Assembly: GCA_036245805.1 (NCBI GenBank)
Contig: BTRK01000003.1
Span: 19,550,292-19,614,291 of the forward strand
DNA length: 64,000 nt
DNA from: Pristionchus mayeri
Lineage: Eukaryota; Nematoda; Chromadorea; Rhabditida; Neodiplogasteridae
Reading direction: 5' to 3'
Positions 1 through 12,887 of this stretch are shown here, in pieces. The notes under the pieces are model-generated. The model was not told the DNA's origin, did no database searches, and saw only the letters and a list, made by a program, of their open reading frames with translations. The position numbers were made by a program, and so were the translations under genes. Positions within the stretch are counted from its first letter, which is position 1, and every line of letters begins with the position of its first letter.

Positions 1-253
1 AAAACAATTTGATATTTTCCAGACGCTCGCACGCGTCGCGGCAAGTTCATCCTCGCCTCTCGAGTGCGCGCCTGCGAGATCATCACGAGATGGGCGGAGC
101 TCGACAGTGGTTAATTAATGAAACTATACGCTACTACCTGTATCATCGACCCAGATCAAAGATCAAAGATTATCTTTCCTTCGTTTGAGCGTTCTCTCAT
201 CAAAGATCGAAGATCACCCTCATTCAGCGGTCTTCGCTCCTCGAGCTGCGGAG

Positions 254-633
254 ATGCGCGAGGCGCTTCTGGAGTGCATCGAGAAGGAGGAGGGTGACGA
301 GGATCTGAGAAAGAAGGCCAACACCGCACTCCGCCCACTGCAGGCGAGTGACGGAGTGAGGGAGAGGAGAGAAGGGATTGGCGAGAGCGTAGTCCTTGCA
401 GAATTGGGCCGAACTGTATCAATTTGTAGAAACTATGCCATCTTTTAATGTGAAGGTCCTAGAAAGTCAAAAAGACTGACGATTTCCCATAATTGTGATC
501 ATTCCTTTCAGAAGCCGTGCTGCTTCCCCGCTCGTCTCGATGCTCCTTCGAAGGAATCTTACGCAGTCGATCAGATCTGCTTCATCGAAGATTTCGAACG
601 TCGATTCAAGAAGAGACTCGACTCCAAGTCTTG
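254..633 (+). CDS. Small two-exon protein, unknown function (5' end uncertain)
   Basis: Two exons join cleanly. The first runs from an ATG at 254 to a GTGAGG donor near 354. The second starts after a TTTCAG acceptor at about 512 and ends with TGA at 631-633. The join is phase 0 and gives about 75 residues, rich in Glu, Lys and Arg, with a CC pair at the start of exon 2 and a basic C-terminal tail. The reading frame stays open upstream of the ATG to about 185, so the true start may be further 5' or outside the window. An AATAAA signal lies at 664-669, as expected for a real 3' end. I do not recognise the family. Confidence 0.4.
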
Positions 634-964
634 AGCCATCCAAGTGTGAATATCTGTAATTGAAATAAACGAACTTGACTTCTTAAAATTAAGCAGAAAT
701 ATCTGAATGCTCATAATTCAACAATGACTTCGTGCTATTCTAGACATAGAGTTGCCAAGGCCAAAATGTTTTATCCAAGGCGTTCCTGTTTTACATATTT
801 CAAAAAAACTCCCAAGAAAAAAGCTCTAGGATGAATTTTCGATTATTTAGTCATTATTTATTAATGTCCGTGTCCACAAGGTGCAAACTGCATCAATATG
901 ATGAATACAACTGTCAAACAAATCTGCTTCGAAATATGGGCAATACTAAAATCACTCATTCAAG
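634..964. other. Intergenic, convergent gene ends
   Basis: The interval holds the poly(A) signal of the upstream plus-strand gene and the AT-rich 3' flank of the minus-strand monooxygenase. I see no coding exon or repeat in it. Confidence 0.5.
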
Positions 965-3900
965 CTAATCACACACAGTCTCGTTTCGGCACTGTGAAGT
1001 TCGGTTCTGATTGAAAATGCGATAAATGCTCAGTCCGTAAGCGAAGATTGCAGTAACGATGAAGAGAATGGGAGCGTAGATGCCCTTGGATGCAGCTGAA
1101 GCAACGCCGTAGTGGGGATTTGTTGCCTGAGTGGTTACAATTCATTTTTGATAAGTAATAGTTCAGAAATCTGTGGGATAATTCAAGTTTTTTACGTAAA
1201 TTCACACGTTCCCTACGATTGGAACAGGTCGATTAATGTAAAATTACCAACCGCCGTGATCCTTTGCTCGATGCCCATAATCGCTGCTCTCGCTCCATCC
1301 CATGCGTGTGGGCCACTCAATCGATAGAAATAGGCAGCGTGAGGAGCAGTGAGGCTTCGATGGGCCATCGGTAGATCATGAGGAAGGTGCGAGTACCTGT
1401 GGGTGTACGGAATTGAGACGGTGGCGATCGCAAACTGACCAGGAGGGAACGTCACAACCGATGATGGATGCGAGCTCGTCCATGTAAGGTAGGTAGTCAA
1501 CCTGCGAACGTTTAAAATCCACACAAGAATACATCACGGGATATCGAGGGCATAGAAAGCAATCAAATGCTGGGGAACTTGTGAAATGAGACGATGCGCT
1601 GTGTGTGGTCAGGTTCAATCCCCGGAGGTTCCCTCTGAGTATTGCATTCTAACAACTCGCCTGACGGTGTGTCTTCGACTCTTGATGTATCTCTGACTCA
1701 TCTCGGCAACCTTCCTAGACATAATTGCCAGTCGATCGGCCTAAAAAAATTTGATTAGATAAAACTTTACTCCGTGACTCACTCTTCCGGGTAATTTGGA
1801 ATCCCCTGCTATGGTCGCTAAGACGAGTCTAGATTGCATCTCGGAGATGGGAATTATCGATCCGAACGGCTACAAAATAATTTACGTTTTCGGATTGAAG
1901 GACCGAAAATTAACCTGAATCAGTCCGATGATTCCCAGCGTGTCGTGGGGAAGATAAATGGGAAAAATGTATTGAAAGAGATCGACCTGGTTGTTAGCGA
2001 CCTAAACTTTATTGCTATCATATTTATTTATTTAAAGTTAAATTTACTTTGACCAATTTGCCTGCCTCAATTTCTGGGAAACACACAGTGTATCCGGTCG
2101 CGAAAATTATCTGAAAGAAATAAACGTGATTGTCTGAAAGCGTCTTCATGATCCAGGTAAAGATCTGCATTGTACCAGCCAATAGTTAAATTGCCTGGAA
2201 TACTCACTGTATCTACTGCCTCCGCGACGGATTCATCAGAGAATTCAACATTGTCTCCACAGAATCTTCGAATATGCGGGCGAATCTTGATGGATCCATT
2301 GGCTATTCGATTGGGCAGCTCGTCGTTGATAGTGGGATGGGCTCTGAATTTGAACATTTTGATTTACTGAGAATCTGAAACAAATGCACTATGAACCAAA
2401 CGAACATGTTTTAGAAACAACATGTGCGGAATTTTTAAAAGAACACTTATTTTAAGAGACGTTTCACGAGAGAACGTACTTTCTCCACGGATGACTTTTT
2501 TGCAACCCCCTTCAATATCTTGCTGGTGAAATCCCCATACCAAGTACTGATATTTGGCCTAATATGGAGGGCTCTGGCGTACTTTCCGAAAAATGGCAGA
2601 CCAAAAAAAATCGAAAATTTCAATTTTTTGAAAAGTACGATATTATAGGTTTTCCAGGACTCTTTTTCGATGAAAATAACGAAAAACATACCTAGGAAGC
2701 AATCGGATGCCGATAAAGTGTCGAAAACGTCGATTTTCTTCGTTTTTTGCCCGCCGTGAAAATTTTTTAATGTCATAGGAAAAATTTTATTACATTTTCG
2801 AAATCAGCGTGAAAAACTACTCCAGAGGTCCAGTTTTCACGAAATGTTTCCCTATGCGCTCGGAAGTTATAGCGCCCTTGAAGAAGGAGCGCTCAGTGGT
2901 CGCTCTGGGATGGATGAAGTCTCATTTCGTGAATTGCGCTTCATTATGACTATTTTGCATGCACAATATTTATTTTATATGGTTTCACTCAATTTGAGAC
3001 CTAATTGAAGCAGTTACATACGCTAAATCTCGAAATTGAATTATTTTGATACTCACATTTCGAACTCCATAAGCACCACTTCATTGAGGCTATAATTATG
3101 CTATACATCGATCAAACAGGGGTCAAATCAATGTTTGGTGAGTTAATACATTCATGTTGACTAGTTTGCAAATGAATTGCGTGACATATGACACAATATT
3201 CCAACGTAAATTCGATGAGATTGGTCAAAATCCACAATTTTTCGAATTTTTCGATTTTCGGAGATGTGTAGAAGTCGAATTTCAGCCTCAGCCTTACCAT
3301 AATACGCTTAGAATATCTTGGGATCATCCCTAGTTCATTCTCCAGTGATTTGGTGGACATCCGAGAAAATTATTTTTTTCGAAAAAATGCCCTCTCTCAC
3401 ATAGGCATGAAAAATGAAGAAAAAAATTTTTTTCATATGTCCACCAAATCACTGGAGAATGAACTAGGGATGATCCCAAGATATTCTAAGCGTATTATGG
3501 TAAGGCTGAGGCTGAAATTCGACTTCTACACATCTCCGAAAATCGAAAAATTCGAAAAATTGTGGATTTTGACCAATCTCATCGAATTTACGTTGGAATA
3601 TTGTGTCATATGTCACGCAATTCATTTGCAAACTAGTCAACATGAATGTATTAACTCACCAAACATTGATTTGACCCCAGTTTGATCGATGTATAGCATA
3701 ATTATAGCCTCAATGAAGTGGTGCTTATGGAGTTCGAAATGTGAGTATCAAAATAATTCAATTTCGAGATTTGACGTACGTAACTGCTTCAATTAGGTCT
3801 CAAATTGAGTGAAACCATATAAAATAAATATTGTGCATGCAAAATAGCCCTAATGAAGCGCAATTCACGAAATGAGACTTCATCCATCCCAGAGCGATCA

Positions 3901-5696
3901 CTGAGCGCTCCTTCTTCTGGGCGCTATAACTTCCGAGCGCATAGTGAAACATCTCGTGAAAACTGGACCTCTGGAGTAGTTTTTCACGCTGATTTCGAAA
4001 ATGTAATAAAATTTTTCCTATGACATTAAAAAATTTTCACGGCGGGCAAAAAACGAAGAAAATCGACGTTTTCGACACTTTATCGGCATCCGATCGCTTC
4101 CTAAGTATGTTTTTCGTTATTTTCATCGAAAAAGAGTCCTGGGTCACTCTCTCGCCTCGTGCGCTCTCACGCTCACTCCCTGACAATTTCCCCTGATTTC
4201 CATGGCTGGCAATCGGCCAAGTTGCGCTAACTCAGCTCAGTAATGAAAGAGTCTTTTTTAGTTTTGTCTTCGCTCCTCCTTTAACTCACGCCATAACATC
4301 ATGATCTGGCTTGATTCCGTATAGTTCGTGATCGAAACGTCGATTCAACTGCCGCTTCACTGCCGCATTGGCCAGGGAGGAGGGAAGAATCTAGAAATCG
4401 TATCTACTGTTTTTAAATAAGTTTCAATGAACCACTAAAGTATGGCGCTATTCAATCGCCATTAAGCATGTAAAAATGTTATGGTCGCGAAATAGCTTCA
4501 TTTCAAGAGATACATAGACGCCCAAGAATCAGGATTCAGAACGCCTGAAAATGGTACCTCCTTCACAGCTGAATTGAGTCTCGTGTATCGAGCACAATCG
4601 ACTGGTCTCCCGTAGTCGTGGATGCGATTGAACACCCACGTGCCCCGACGAGATACTAAGTGCACCTGAAACCGATAGACAATTACGTTTAATAATTTAT
4701 TAAATTATTGATCTATTCAAAAATGATAAACCTGCTTCGCCACTCTGCTCAACTCAACGGCAATGTCGCAGCCACTGTTGCCCACACCGATCACGATGAT
4801 CGACTGATTTTCGAAACCTGAACATTAATTAGAAACATTCTGGGAATGGATCACTTGATGAGACCTCAAAGAGAACGGGAGAAACTTCATTTTTGAGAGT
4901 CTCGAAACTGATGTTCGGTACCTCTCCAATCCTTATAATCGTGCGCGTGCATCATTCGTCCTCTGAACTTCTTCTGACCGGGGAAGGGAGCCGGCGAATG
5001 GGGCAACGCGTGGTGTCCCGTGCAGTGGAGGACACCATCGAATCGATTGGTCGTCTCCTTCCCGGTCCTCAATTGCAGGGATTGAATTAGCTACGTTTTC
5101 AACTACAAGATCAATTGTGCCAAAATCGTACGACAAAAAAACTGTTTTGATTTAAAATATACCTCAGATCTCGAACTCGCACGTCCCACTGTCCAGTTTT
5201 ACCGTAGTTTTCTGCTCGGAAAATGTTCATGACCTGATAATGGGACTTTGCTTGCAAAAATACAGAATCTTAGGCACTTTGTGCTCGAATTTGATGTGGT
5301 TTTCCAGCTTAAAGTGCTTGGCGTAGGATTTCATGTAGTTCGGCATTCTAGTATTGTGCATGAAATTCGGTTCCTCCGGCAGGGGAGGAAAGTCAGAGTA
5401 CGCTGTGAACTCCTTCGACGTATTGATTACTGTAGACCGCATGACTGATGAGTCTGAAATCTATAATTATACCTAGTTTAATTAATTCCTCACATTCAGT
5501 CGCCTCCGGATTGAACCTCCACAATCCTCCGATGTCTGCTTGGGCCTCATAGCAAACGACGTCGAAACCGTAGAGAAGAGCATGTCTGAGTATAGGGTTG
5601 AAACTTGAAAGTTCAAAGAGCAAACCTGATCGAGGGCAAACCAGATGCTCCTGCGCCAATTACGCAAATCCTGCTCTTCTCCTTGGAATACGCCAT
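965..5696 (-). CDS. Flavin-containing monooxygenase (FMO family)
   Basis: FMOs are ER-membrane enzymes that use FAD, NADPH and O2 to oxygenate nitrogen or sulfur nucleophiles. The start ATG is at 5696. The FAD-binding GAGASG is near residue 14, followed by IGGLWRF. The NADPH-binding GVGNSG is coded near 4.78 kb, just after the FMO-diagnostic [12 protein letters not shown] (FxGxxxHxxxY) near 4.95 kb. Further exons give [27 protein letters not shown] and, near the C-terminus, GPHAWDGAR, all in the FMO order. The last exon adds one hydrophobic segment (near 1.05 kb), matching the C-terminal anchor of animal FMOs, and ends with TAG at 965-967. There are about ten exons, with good in-phase joins where checked. 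One intron (about 2344-4289) contains a 1.7-kb fold-back element. The gene looks functional. It is divergent from the dioxygenase gene at 6.5 kb. Confidence 0.9.
2451..4143. mobile_element. Fold-back (long inverted-repeat) element, one end truncated, in FMO intron
   Basis: The left arm (about 2656-3360) is repeated in reverse complement at about 3437-4143, with a spacer near 3361-3436. The outer 200 bp of the left arm (2451-2655, starting TTTTAAGAGACG) have no partner on the right, where the repeat stops abruptly at the sequence matching 2656. The same family occurs complete at 30.16-31.67 kb. No transposase reading frame is evident; the ORFs in it are arm sequence read through. It is non-autonomous. 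Confidence 0.85.
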
Positions 5697-6494
5697 TGCG
5701 ACTGTGCTATCAGTGCATCTTTGGAGACTTTATGAAGAGCATTTTCTAGTTTTTTCTTGTCGTTAAATCGATGCCGGCCATTCTTAATGTACTTCATAAA
5801 ATTTCAAAAAACCATGTCCCACTGAAGTCCAAATCACAGAGAGAGAGGCTTTTTTTGTCAATGAAAAGCCGATTATGGCTGACAAATAATCAAGAGCTCA
5901 TGAGTATCATGAAAAAACATCCGATTTAGCAGAATACACAAACTAAAAATTCGAGTCATGCGAGTCACGACAAATCAATAAACCGTGCATTTCCTTTTAT
6001 TTGTTGTTCTCGGTATGATAGGAATAAGTTCAATTCAGTGACCGATTCCTGTGGAAAATTCCTGAGCGAAAAGTTGTATCAACTTTGAACGGGTCAATAA
6101 ATTGCAATTTAAGAGTGTAAAAATTTAAAGTATATTTTTATTTGAGACTTTCATAATCATACCTGCTGTTAGGGTCCCCATTAACAACAAGTACCTAAAA
6201 TGGCAGACTGTCCAATGCAGTGCGAGAAATCGAGGGAAGCAGAGCAATAAAGATAACATGAGGAGGGCCCGTCTGACCACTCCTCAAATCACAACCCTGA
6301 CATAAAGCAAAAAATGTCTACTTTTTTGCTAGATTTTGGTCGCCTCTGGTTCCAGACATTTTACGAATTTCTGTTATTGTCTACTTCACTTCACTACACA
6401 GACCATGCAAAAACTTCTACTTTTTAGTAGTCTCACGATAAAATTCTGCTGATATTTAATGACGGGGGTTTATTGTCATTCACTGTCTACTGAG
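5697..6494. other. Divergent intergenic region
   Basis: This separates the start codons of the minus-strand FMO and the plus-strand dioxygenase, so both promoters should lie here. It is AT-rich. I found no reliable motif or repeat. Confidence 0.5.
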
Positions 6495-8704
6495 ATGGCG
6501 CAGCTAGGAGGAGGAGTCATTGGGTGGAGGAAGAACGGAGTTGCGCTCACCGCGGAGCAACGAAGGTATTTTAGAACATCTATTTTTTATATTTCTTCTG
6601 ATTCCAATCGTCGGATCAGAGAGATGACTAGATGTGAGAAGCTCCTGAGAGATACTGTAGAACTTCTTTCATTTCAGCTTCTACGAAAGCAATGGTTATA
6701 TCGTCATACGCAAGTGTATTCCCCAGAGCGAAATCGATCGATACAACGCCCGATTTGAGGTCAGTTCGAATAATATCTAGAGAAGAGCGAAGGATCAAAG
6801 ATTAAAGATTGCCTACCCGTTCTCTTTCAGTACATCTCGAACGCTGATCGTTCCGAGTTCCCGATGATGATTGTGATGCGGGATTCCACGAAGAACAAAG
6901 TGACCAAAATCCAGAACTGGCAGGTACTGTAACCCAGTGACTTTGGCGAAACCCAAACTGATTCCAGGACGATCCCGTGCTGTTCGACTACTGTAGCTAT
7001 CCTACTGTGAGTTTGAAGAAATTATCTTCGCACATATTTGCCAATATTTTGGCGAATTTAGGTGTAAATTTTGTTCCGGCCTGTAATAATTTTAATTGTA
7101 GGTGGTGGACATTGTGAAGGATCTGATCGGGACGCCCAATCTCATCGGGACGCCCAATCTCTGCGCCATGCACACTATGCTCATCAACAAGCCGCCCGAT
7201 GCAGGTATGGAAATCACATTAGAAGGGTTGGAGGAACGATCAAGTGATTCTATTAGCCTCCAACACATTGCATGTCGTATACATTTTTCAACTGGAATGA
7301 AAGTTGTTTTCAATTTCTCAAAGATAAGAGGTTGCAATTCCGGCACTACGCCGGATGAGAACCGTCGGATGAGAACCCACCTTATGAGAATCAAAAAAGG
7401 AAATAGGAATTTCACATAATCATTTTTGACACAATTGGAGCATACTCTGAACATGCTGGAGAAGAGTACTTCTTTGGTTCTCATCCGACAAAGTGCCGCA
7501 ATTCCTTCTGCAGACAACACCCGTCATCCGATGCATCAGGACCTGGTCTACTTCCCCTTCCGACCTGCCGATTTCATCTGCTGCGCCTGGACTGCGCTCA
7601 AAGCAAATAGGTTAGTCTAAGAAAAATTTTTCAATTCTAAATATTTATTTCTTGTTCTCATCCACAACTTTTAGGGCCAATGGCTGCCTGGTAGTTGTTC
7701 CGGGCACTCACAAGGATCCGCTCTACCCGCACGGATACCCCGATTGGGAGGTATGCTTTTCTGTAAAAATATGCTTCTCAACGACTAGCGCAACTAGAGG
7801 AGGAATAATCAGTTTCGAAAGTATGAGAATTCCAGACGCGCAACCAGGCCTTCCACGGCATCCAGCACTACGACCCGTCGACGCCTCGGCTGCACGTCGA
7901 GATGGAGCCAGGAGACACCGTCTTCTTCCATCCACTGCTCATCCACGGATCGGGAGCGAACAAGAGCAAAGGTGGGTCATGAGTGCTAACAAATATGACA
8001 CTCCAATTTCCGTGTTTTCGGTGTAATGGCAAGCAAGTTGGTATGATATTAGGAGAGGCATAACACTACTCAGCACTCCATTCAACGCACACGCCTCAAA
8101 AAACAATGTTTTGAAATAGATGTAAGGAACAAGCAGGGGCAAATTTGCAATATGGTCACGAAGTTCCTTTATTTGCGTCCTTGGAAGCTATTTTCAGAAG
8201 AATTCGAAATACTCAATATTACCTTCACTCAGGAAGAGATGGAGATATTCCTATTTCGTGATCTCTAAATCTCAGGATTCCGCCCAGCGATTTCTTGCCA
8301 CTACGCGAACGACGATCTCTGTCGATATCACGAGGAGAGAAGCGAAGATCAGAAGGAGACCGACAGAGACGCCATGCAGATACTGGGAAGGACATTGAAG
8401 AAGTAAGGGCAGATCGAGTGTTTTGGAGCTTTGCATTTGCTTGTCTCATGCTTTCCCGATTCAAAATATCGATTTTTCAATTTCAAATTAGGCAGAATTT
8501 GAAAAAAATTGAAGTTTCGGGAAGATCGGGATATGTGCCCATTGACTCTTCCAATGCGAGACCTTTATCCTGTATGCTTTGGGCGATAAGAGAACGAATG
8601 AAAATTACAGACTCGGAGTGGAGTTCGACCCGGTCAACCACGACTACTCGTACGTGTGGAGAGTGAAAACGAGAGCAGTCAATGGAGAGATGGCCAATCT
8701 GTGA
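6495..8704 (+). CDS. Phytanoyl-CoA dioxygenase (PHYH family)
   Basis: PHYH enzymes are Fe(II)/2-oxoglutarate oxygenases that alpha-hydroxylate phytanoyl-CoA in peroxisomes. From ATG 6495 the exons give, in order, [70 protein letters not shown] and [10 protein letters not shown]. These include the metal-binding HxD (HQD), the distal metal-binding His in the LIHGSG segment and the downstream Arg that contacts 2-oxoglutarate. About eight exons can be joined in phase to TGA at 8702-8704. One intron carries a MITE (7335-7505). Just before AMHTML an 18-bp in-frame tandem repeat codes LIGTPN twice. No peroxisomal PTS1 is visible (the C-terminus is EMANL); PTS2 was not assessed. Confidence 0.92.
7335..7505. 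mobile_element. MITE, GGCACTAGGTCGGATGAGAAC-type terminal repeats
   Basis: A short element with inverted ends, GGCACTACGCCGGATGAGAAC on the left and the reverse complement of GGCACTTTGTCGGATGAGAAC on the right, lies within a PHYH intron. GGATGAGAACC recurs inside the left end. Related copies are at 22.49 and 24.12 kb. Confidence 0.75.
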
Positions 8705-8868
8705 ACAATTCTACTCTGAATTCATTATTTTGTATTGTGTGATAAACCATTCAACATTCATGTAAAGTGTAAAATATATTCACTTTATTCGATATTTGAT
8801 ATTCATTCCGGGAAACTGAGTACAATTATGTGACATACTGCGCGAATTTGGGGGGAGCGTAAAACTAA

Positions 8869-11077
8869 TTATTTTCTGGTCGAACTCTCCAATGGTCGCA
8901 CTTCGATCTGACCAGTCGAGGATACGAACTGAGAGTCGAACGGCATTCTGAAGAGCCGAATAACCGCCGTTCTGAATCGTCGAATGAAGAAGAGAACGAA
9001 GAAGGCGTCGATTGAGGGGAAAATGGCAGTGAAGGAGTAGATGAAGTTTCCAAAAGCCCCGAGGCCAATGCCTGAACAGCATGAGTTGTCTTGTTTTCAG
9101 GGTCGTACAGTGCACTTTTTTACGTATCTGAATTTTCCCTAATTTATATACTTTGCTTTTCAAATTATTTTGACAAACTAGGATATTTGCAGACCTGTTA
9201 CTGGACCGAATAGTAGGACGATCGCCAGTGGCAGGTACGATAAGATTACCGGGACGACTGTCTAAAATAATGATTAATTTTTCGAGAATAAAATATGCTC
9301 AATGATGATCATGATGTGCGAAATGATTTACTGAGTCTACAATAAGTACATATACTGAGTCTACCTGAATGAGAAGCGCGTGAAATAAATCCAACTGCAT
9401 CTTTCTTGTATTTGCTGAAAATTTTGGTACCGCCCATCTTGAAATAGTGCCATCTAGACAGGAGAACCTTTCGAATGCAAGAATTATTTGATTGAGGTGA
9501 TACAAATTGAAACATCGTAGTGTTTAATTATTAATAATTTTATCATGTTATTGGACAGAAGAAACTAAATTATGAAAACGTAAGCAATGAAAAACATGAG
9601 ATACGATGTCGCTACTACTCTGGTTTCTCCAACCAGTGGTCAACCAGTGCCCTGACCAGTGGGTGAGGAGTTGCCCACCTACTGGTCAATGGACTGGCTA
9701 GCCACTGGTTGGCTACTGGTCAACTACTGGTTGACGCAAACCCCGCCCCTTTTAACTGGTCAACCATTGGTTAGAAGAAACCAGAGCAGGTTCTCACCCC
9801 AGGACGCTTCCGATGCACCATATGCAGTAGATGATGACACAACCAGTGCCACCGAACATCGAGAGGAGACCGAGGAGAGCAAGGAGAGAGGGGAGGTACA
9901 CTGACTCTTGTCTGCTGATGGGATCAACCCTCTGAAAAGGAAATAAAGTAACACAAATTTGCATTCATTTTTTAACATATCATGAAAATTAGTCGGGTAT
10001 TTGAGCTTACGGTATTTCGTTTATGCGAATGATTTTTTTGATTGAAATTTCTCACCCGCACATCAATCACAATGAATCCGCTGCTAGATTTTTGCAAGTT
10101 CACTCCATAATATTCGCTGATTTCTGGAGGAATTAGTGCGCTGTAAATATTAATTTATTCTAACACTTTCGTTAATCAAAAATTTCTTAGAGATCGAATA
10201 ATTTTGGTTAAAAAATTTAAATAAATACACTTACCGTGTCTCTTCCGAAGCAGCGAACGCGAACAATCCAATGGCCATGAAGACCGAAATGTAGAGCACG
10301 TTTACGATTATTCCAAGTGAAATCCAGTTTCGTGGACTCAAGTTGGAAGTGAAGGAGCGAGTGAGACCACTGAATGAAACATCGAAAACACATATTCACG
10401 AATCGTTTTTCAACTTTCTGTAATATTAAAGTTTCATCTCACCTCGTAACAGTGACCAGTCTCGCAACGAAGTGATAGGCGAGAATCAGAAATGTTTGGT
10501 AGAAAGTAGCAACGAATTTCAGACAAAATACCGTGTCGAATGAGTCTGAAAGGAGAACATTTTACAGGGCAAATATCTCAAGTTAATATGACACAATTGT
10601 GTTCAAAATATATTTTCAACTCGATATGTCTCTATTTGGATGCACTTGACGTAGTTGGATTTAAAATAAGAACTAAACATACATCCTCCAATAACAATGC
10701 CCACGCGTCGTCCGAAGAAGTAGAGCCCGCTGGAGGTTGGATGGGTTACCTGAAGAATTTCCCCAATTTTAACTAAACTAATTTCCAATTCAGCATCATT
10801 TTCGAAAATAGCAATAGAAGCTAACCGGTTGGAAGGCGGCGTGTCCCAGATTCGTGGCCATGTCACACGTGGCGAAGATTGCTAGCAGATATCGATAAGT
10901 GTCGATGGTTGATGAGGGAGTCGAGAAGATGATGAAGAGGAGAAGACCATTAGAGAGGACGGAGAACGACGTCGTCGAAGCGAGAAAGATGGTGTGGAAG
11001 GGATCAGAGTGAACCCAGAGGAAGGATGAGTCCAGCATTCCCTCTGAAGGGATTATATGAGTTCGTGGGATTGCCAT
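8869..11077 (-). CDS. 7TM chemoreceptor, str-type nematode GPCR
   Basis: Str receptors are multi-pass chemosensory receptors of nematode neurons. From ATG 11077 the first exon codes an extracellular N-terminus and a hydrophobic helix, followed by DTYRYLLAIFA, the str-like TM2 region. Later exons (about 10.5, 10.3, 10.1 and 9.9 kb) give more membrane segments. Near 9.43 kb is the intracellular-loop block ANTRKMQLDLFHALLIQ, typical of str/srj receptors, followed by VVPVILSYLPLAIVLLFGPV (TM6) and YSFTAIFPSIDAFFVLFFI (TM7). The frame ends at TAA 8869-8871 after a Ser/Thr-rich tail. A MITE (9618-9787) lies in an intron. A C-terminal fragment of a close paralogue is at 27.07-27.56 kb. Confidence 0.85.
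9618..9787. mobile_element. MITE, CTCTGGTTTCTCCAACC ends
   Basis: The 170-bp segment starts CTCTGGTTTCTCCAACCAGT and ends with an imperfect reverse complement (AACCATTGGTTAGAAGAAACCAGAG, written in two parts: AACCATTGG, TTAGAAGAAACCAGAG). Its interior is dense in the repeated words CTGGTCAAC and ACTGGTTG, so it can fold many ways. It lies in an intron of the str-type receptor. No target duplication is clear. Confidence 0.65.
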
Positions 11078-12887
11078 AGATCTGATGAAAACCCAAAAAT
11101 GTCAATAAAAATTATTAGAGTAGGCCCTCAATCGACCGAGTACACATGAGATAACGTTGCGGTAGCACCACAACAATCTCAGAGATCATAACACAATGAA
11201 ATTTGAATTAGTGAATGTTATGGAGGCCTGCTCGATGACCTCTCATTCAGAGAATACGGGAGTAAAAAGTGTCTGTTTTGGCGTTATTTGAAGCTACAAA
11301 ATAGCGTTGACACATTACGGGTCCTCATCTCACGCGCTCTCTTATTGGAGAGGTAGAGAAGGAGAGATCGTGGAGGAAAGGAGGAATCACGTGCTAAGAC
11401 TGCTACAAAACGACCTTCCCGTGTTGTGATTTCTTGATTAGGCCTTAGACACATCGAAAGAAGAGTACGTCTGAAGCCGCCCACAATTCATTAAAGATGG
11501 CGAGAAGGTTCTTTCTATCGGCATTGCACTCATCAGCACTAATTAGTGGGAACATAAGAACACTGGGTATAATTGGACAGAAAAACTTGAAATTGGCGTC
11601 GAGACAGGCAAAACGCAGTTGACTGTTTGCATTGCTAAATGAGTAGTGTAACAAGTATGTTCAGATTTTGAGTTCTCAGAATAGTAGTAATGAGATAAGT
11701 GAAAACGCGTGGATGTCTCAAATAGGAACATGGGAAAGTGAACTAATATCACTCACTACTATCGAACCAGCTTGTGGCTTTGAAGTTTTGATTTATGCCA
11801 TAACTTCACACGCACTGTCACGTGAGACGGTGCTCGCTCATATGTCTCTCGAGAGGGCTTGTGAAGATATCGGAAAGGTCAAAATCTCGCGATGTAGACT
11901 CGCACAGGAAAGTTCATGTCCAAGTAATAACGCAAGCATTAGGTTAGACATGGACGGTGAATTCACTTTCAGATTTTGCACTTTGCCACATCGATGCTCT
12001 TCATTTATTTCATGCATCAGTGTAGTAGAAGGGTTCATGAACATTTAGAAGATGAATGGGATATATCGGAACATTTTAGTGACACCTCGCGTAAAGATAA
12101 TAATGGCGGTGCGTGTTCGAATGTCGGGAACGAAAGATTCAGAAAGATGAGCTATATTAGTCTAGCATCTTGACGAGAACGCGACAACAGCAGTTGTTTA
12201 TCAAGGGTGTTATTCATGACTTTGAGAGATCAGACAACGTAGGACAACCGAACATAAATAGCGTTTCGGGTAGCAATACTTTGTCAGCCTGGACGGTTCT
12301 TCAGACTCGGGATAATGAATCATAGAAAATTCTATGGTCTTTAGCGAGTAACTTTAACGATAAGTGAAGGATTAGTGGGAACGCAGGAATTGACTGAGAT
12401 TGAAAGGTGAACATTTGAAAATAAACTAGGACAAAAAAGGGTCTCGCTGAACCCAGCTGTAATATGTGCGAAGAAAATTGTATTCGACTCTTTCTTTTTG
12501 CATGGTCTGAATGCGGGACAGCATGGCGATTCGCAGAATACAAACGATTAAACCCAATTGAGTTCATTTGTAAGCGATCTAGTCATTGAATTCAGACGTC
12601 AGAGATTCTCAGTGAGATCATGCAAAAAAAGACAAAGCTATCCCGCACGCACTCATGAATTACACGTGAACCATTTCGGAAAAGACACGATAGAATTCCG
12701 ATGACCCCTTTTTATATTCCATCTCATCGCTCAAACATTCTGAGGTAGTGATAAAATTGCGTTTATTAATCGATACGTTCAACAAGACAATCGAAACAAT
12801 CAAACAGGGAATGGAAAAGGTTAAATTGAGCCAGATTCGGGAAAGGTGAATTCAAAAACTCATCGAAGAGTCGTAAGATCCTTTGCC
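11078..12887. other. Long intergenic region, no supported gene
   Basis: There are 1.8 kb between the chemoreceptor start and the 3' end of the PDZ gene. Open frames here (for example 11668-12048 plus) lack homology-like motifs or splice-linked partners. It probably holds the chemoreceptor promoter. I see no clear repeat. Confidence 0.45.

Noticed and set aside
2447..2776. 109-codon minus ORF
   Set aside because: It lies wholly in the outer part of the fold-back arm in the FMO intron. The copy at 30.2 kb has the frame disrupted.
3350..3685. 111-codon ORF repeated on both strands near 3.1-3.7 kb
   Set aside because: It is the same arm of a fold-back read on each strand, so the duplication is structural rather than coding.
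11668..12048. 126-codon plus ORF in the 11-12.9 kb gap
   Set aside because: No recognisable motif, no splice partner, no nearby poly(A) signal.
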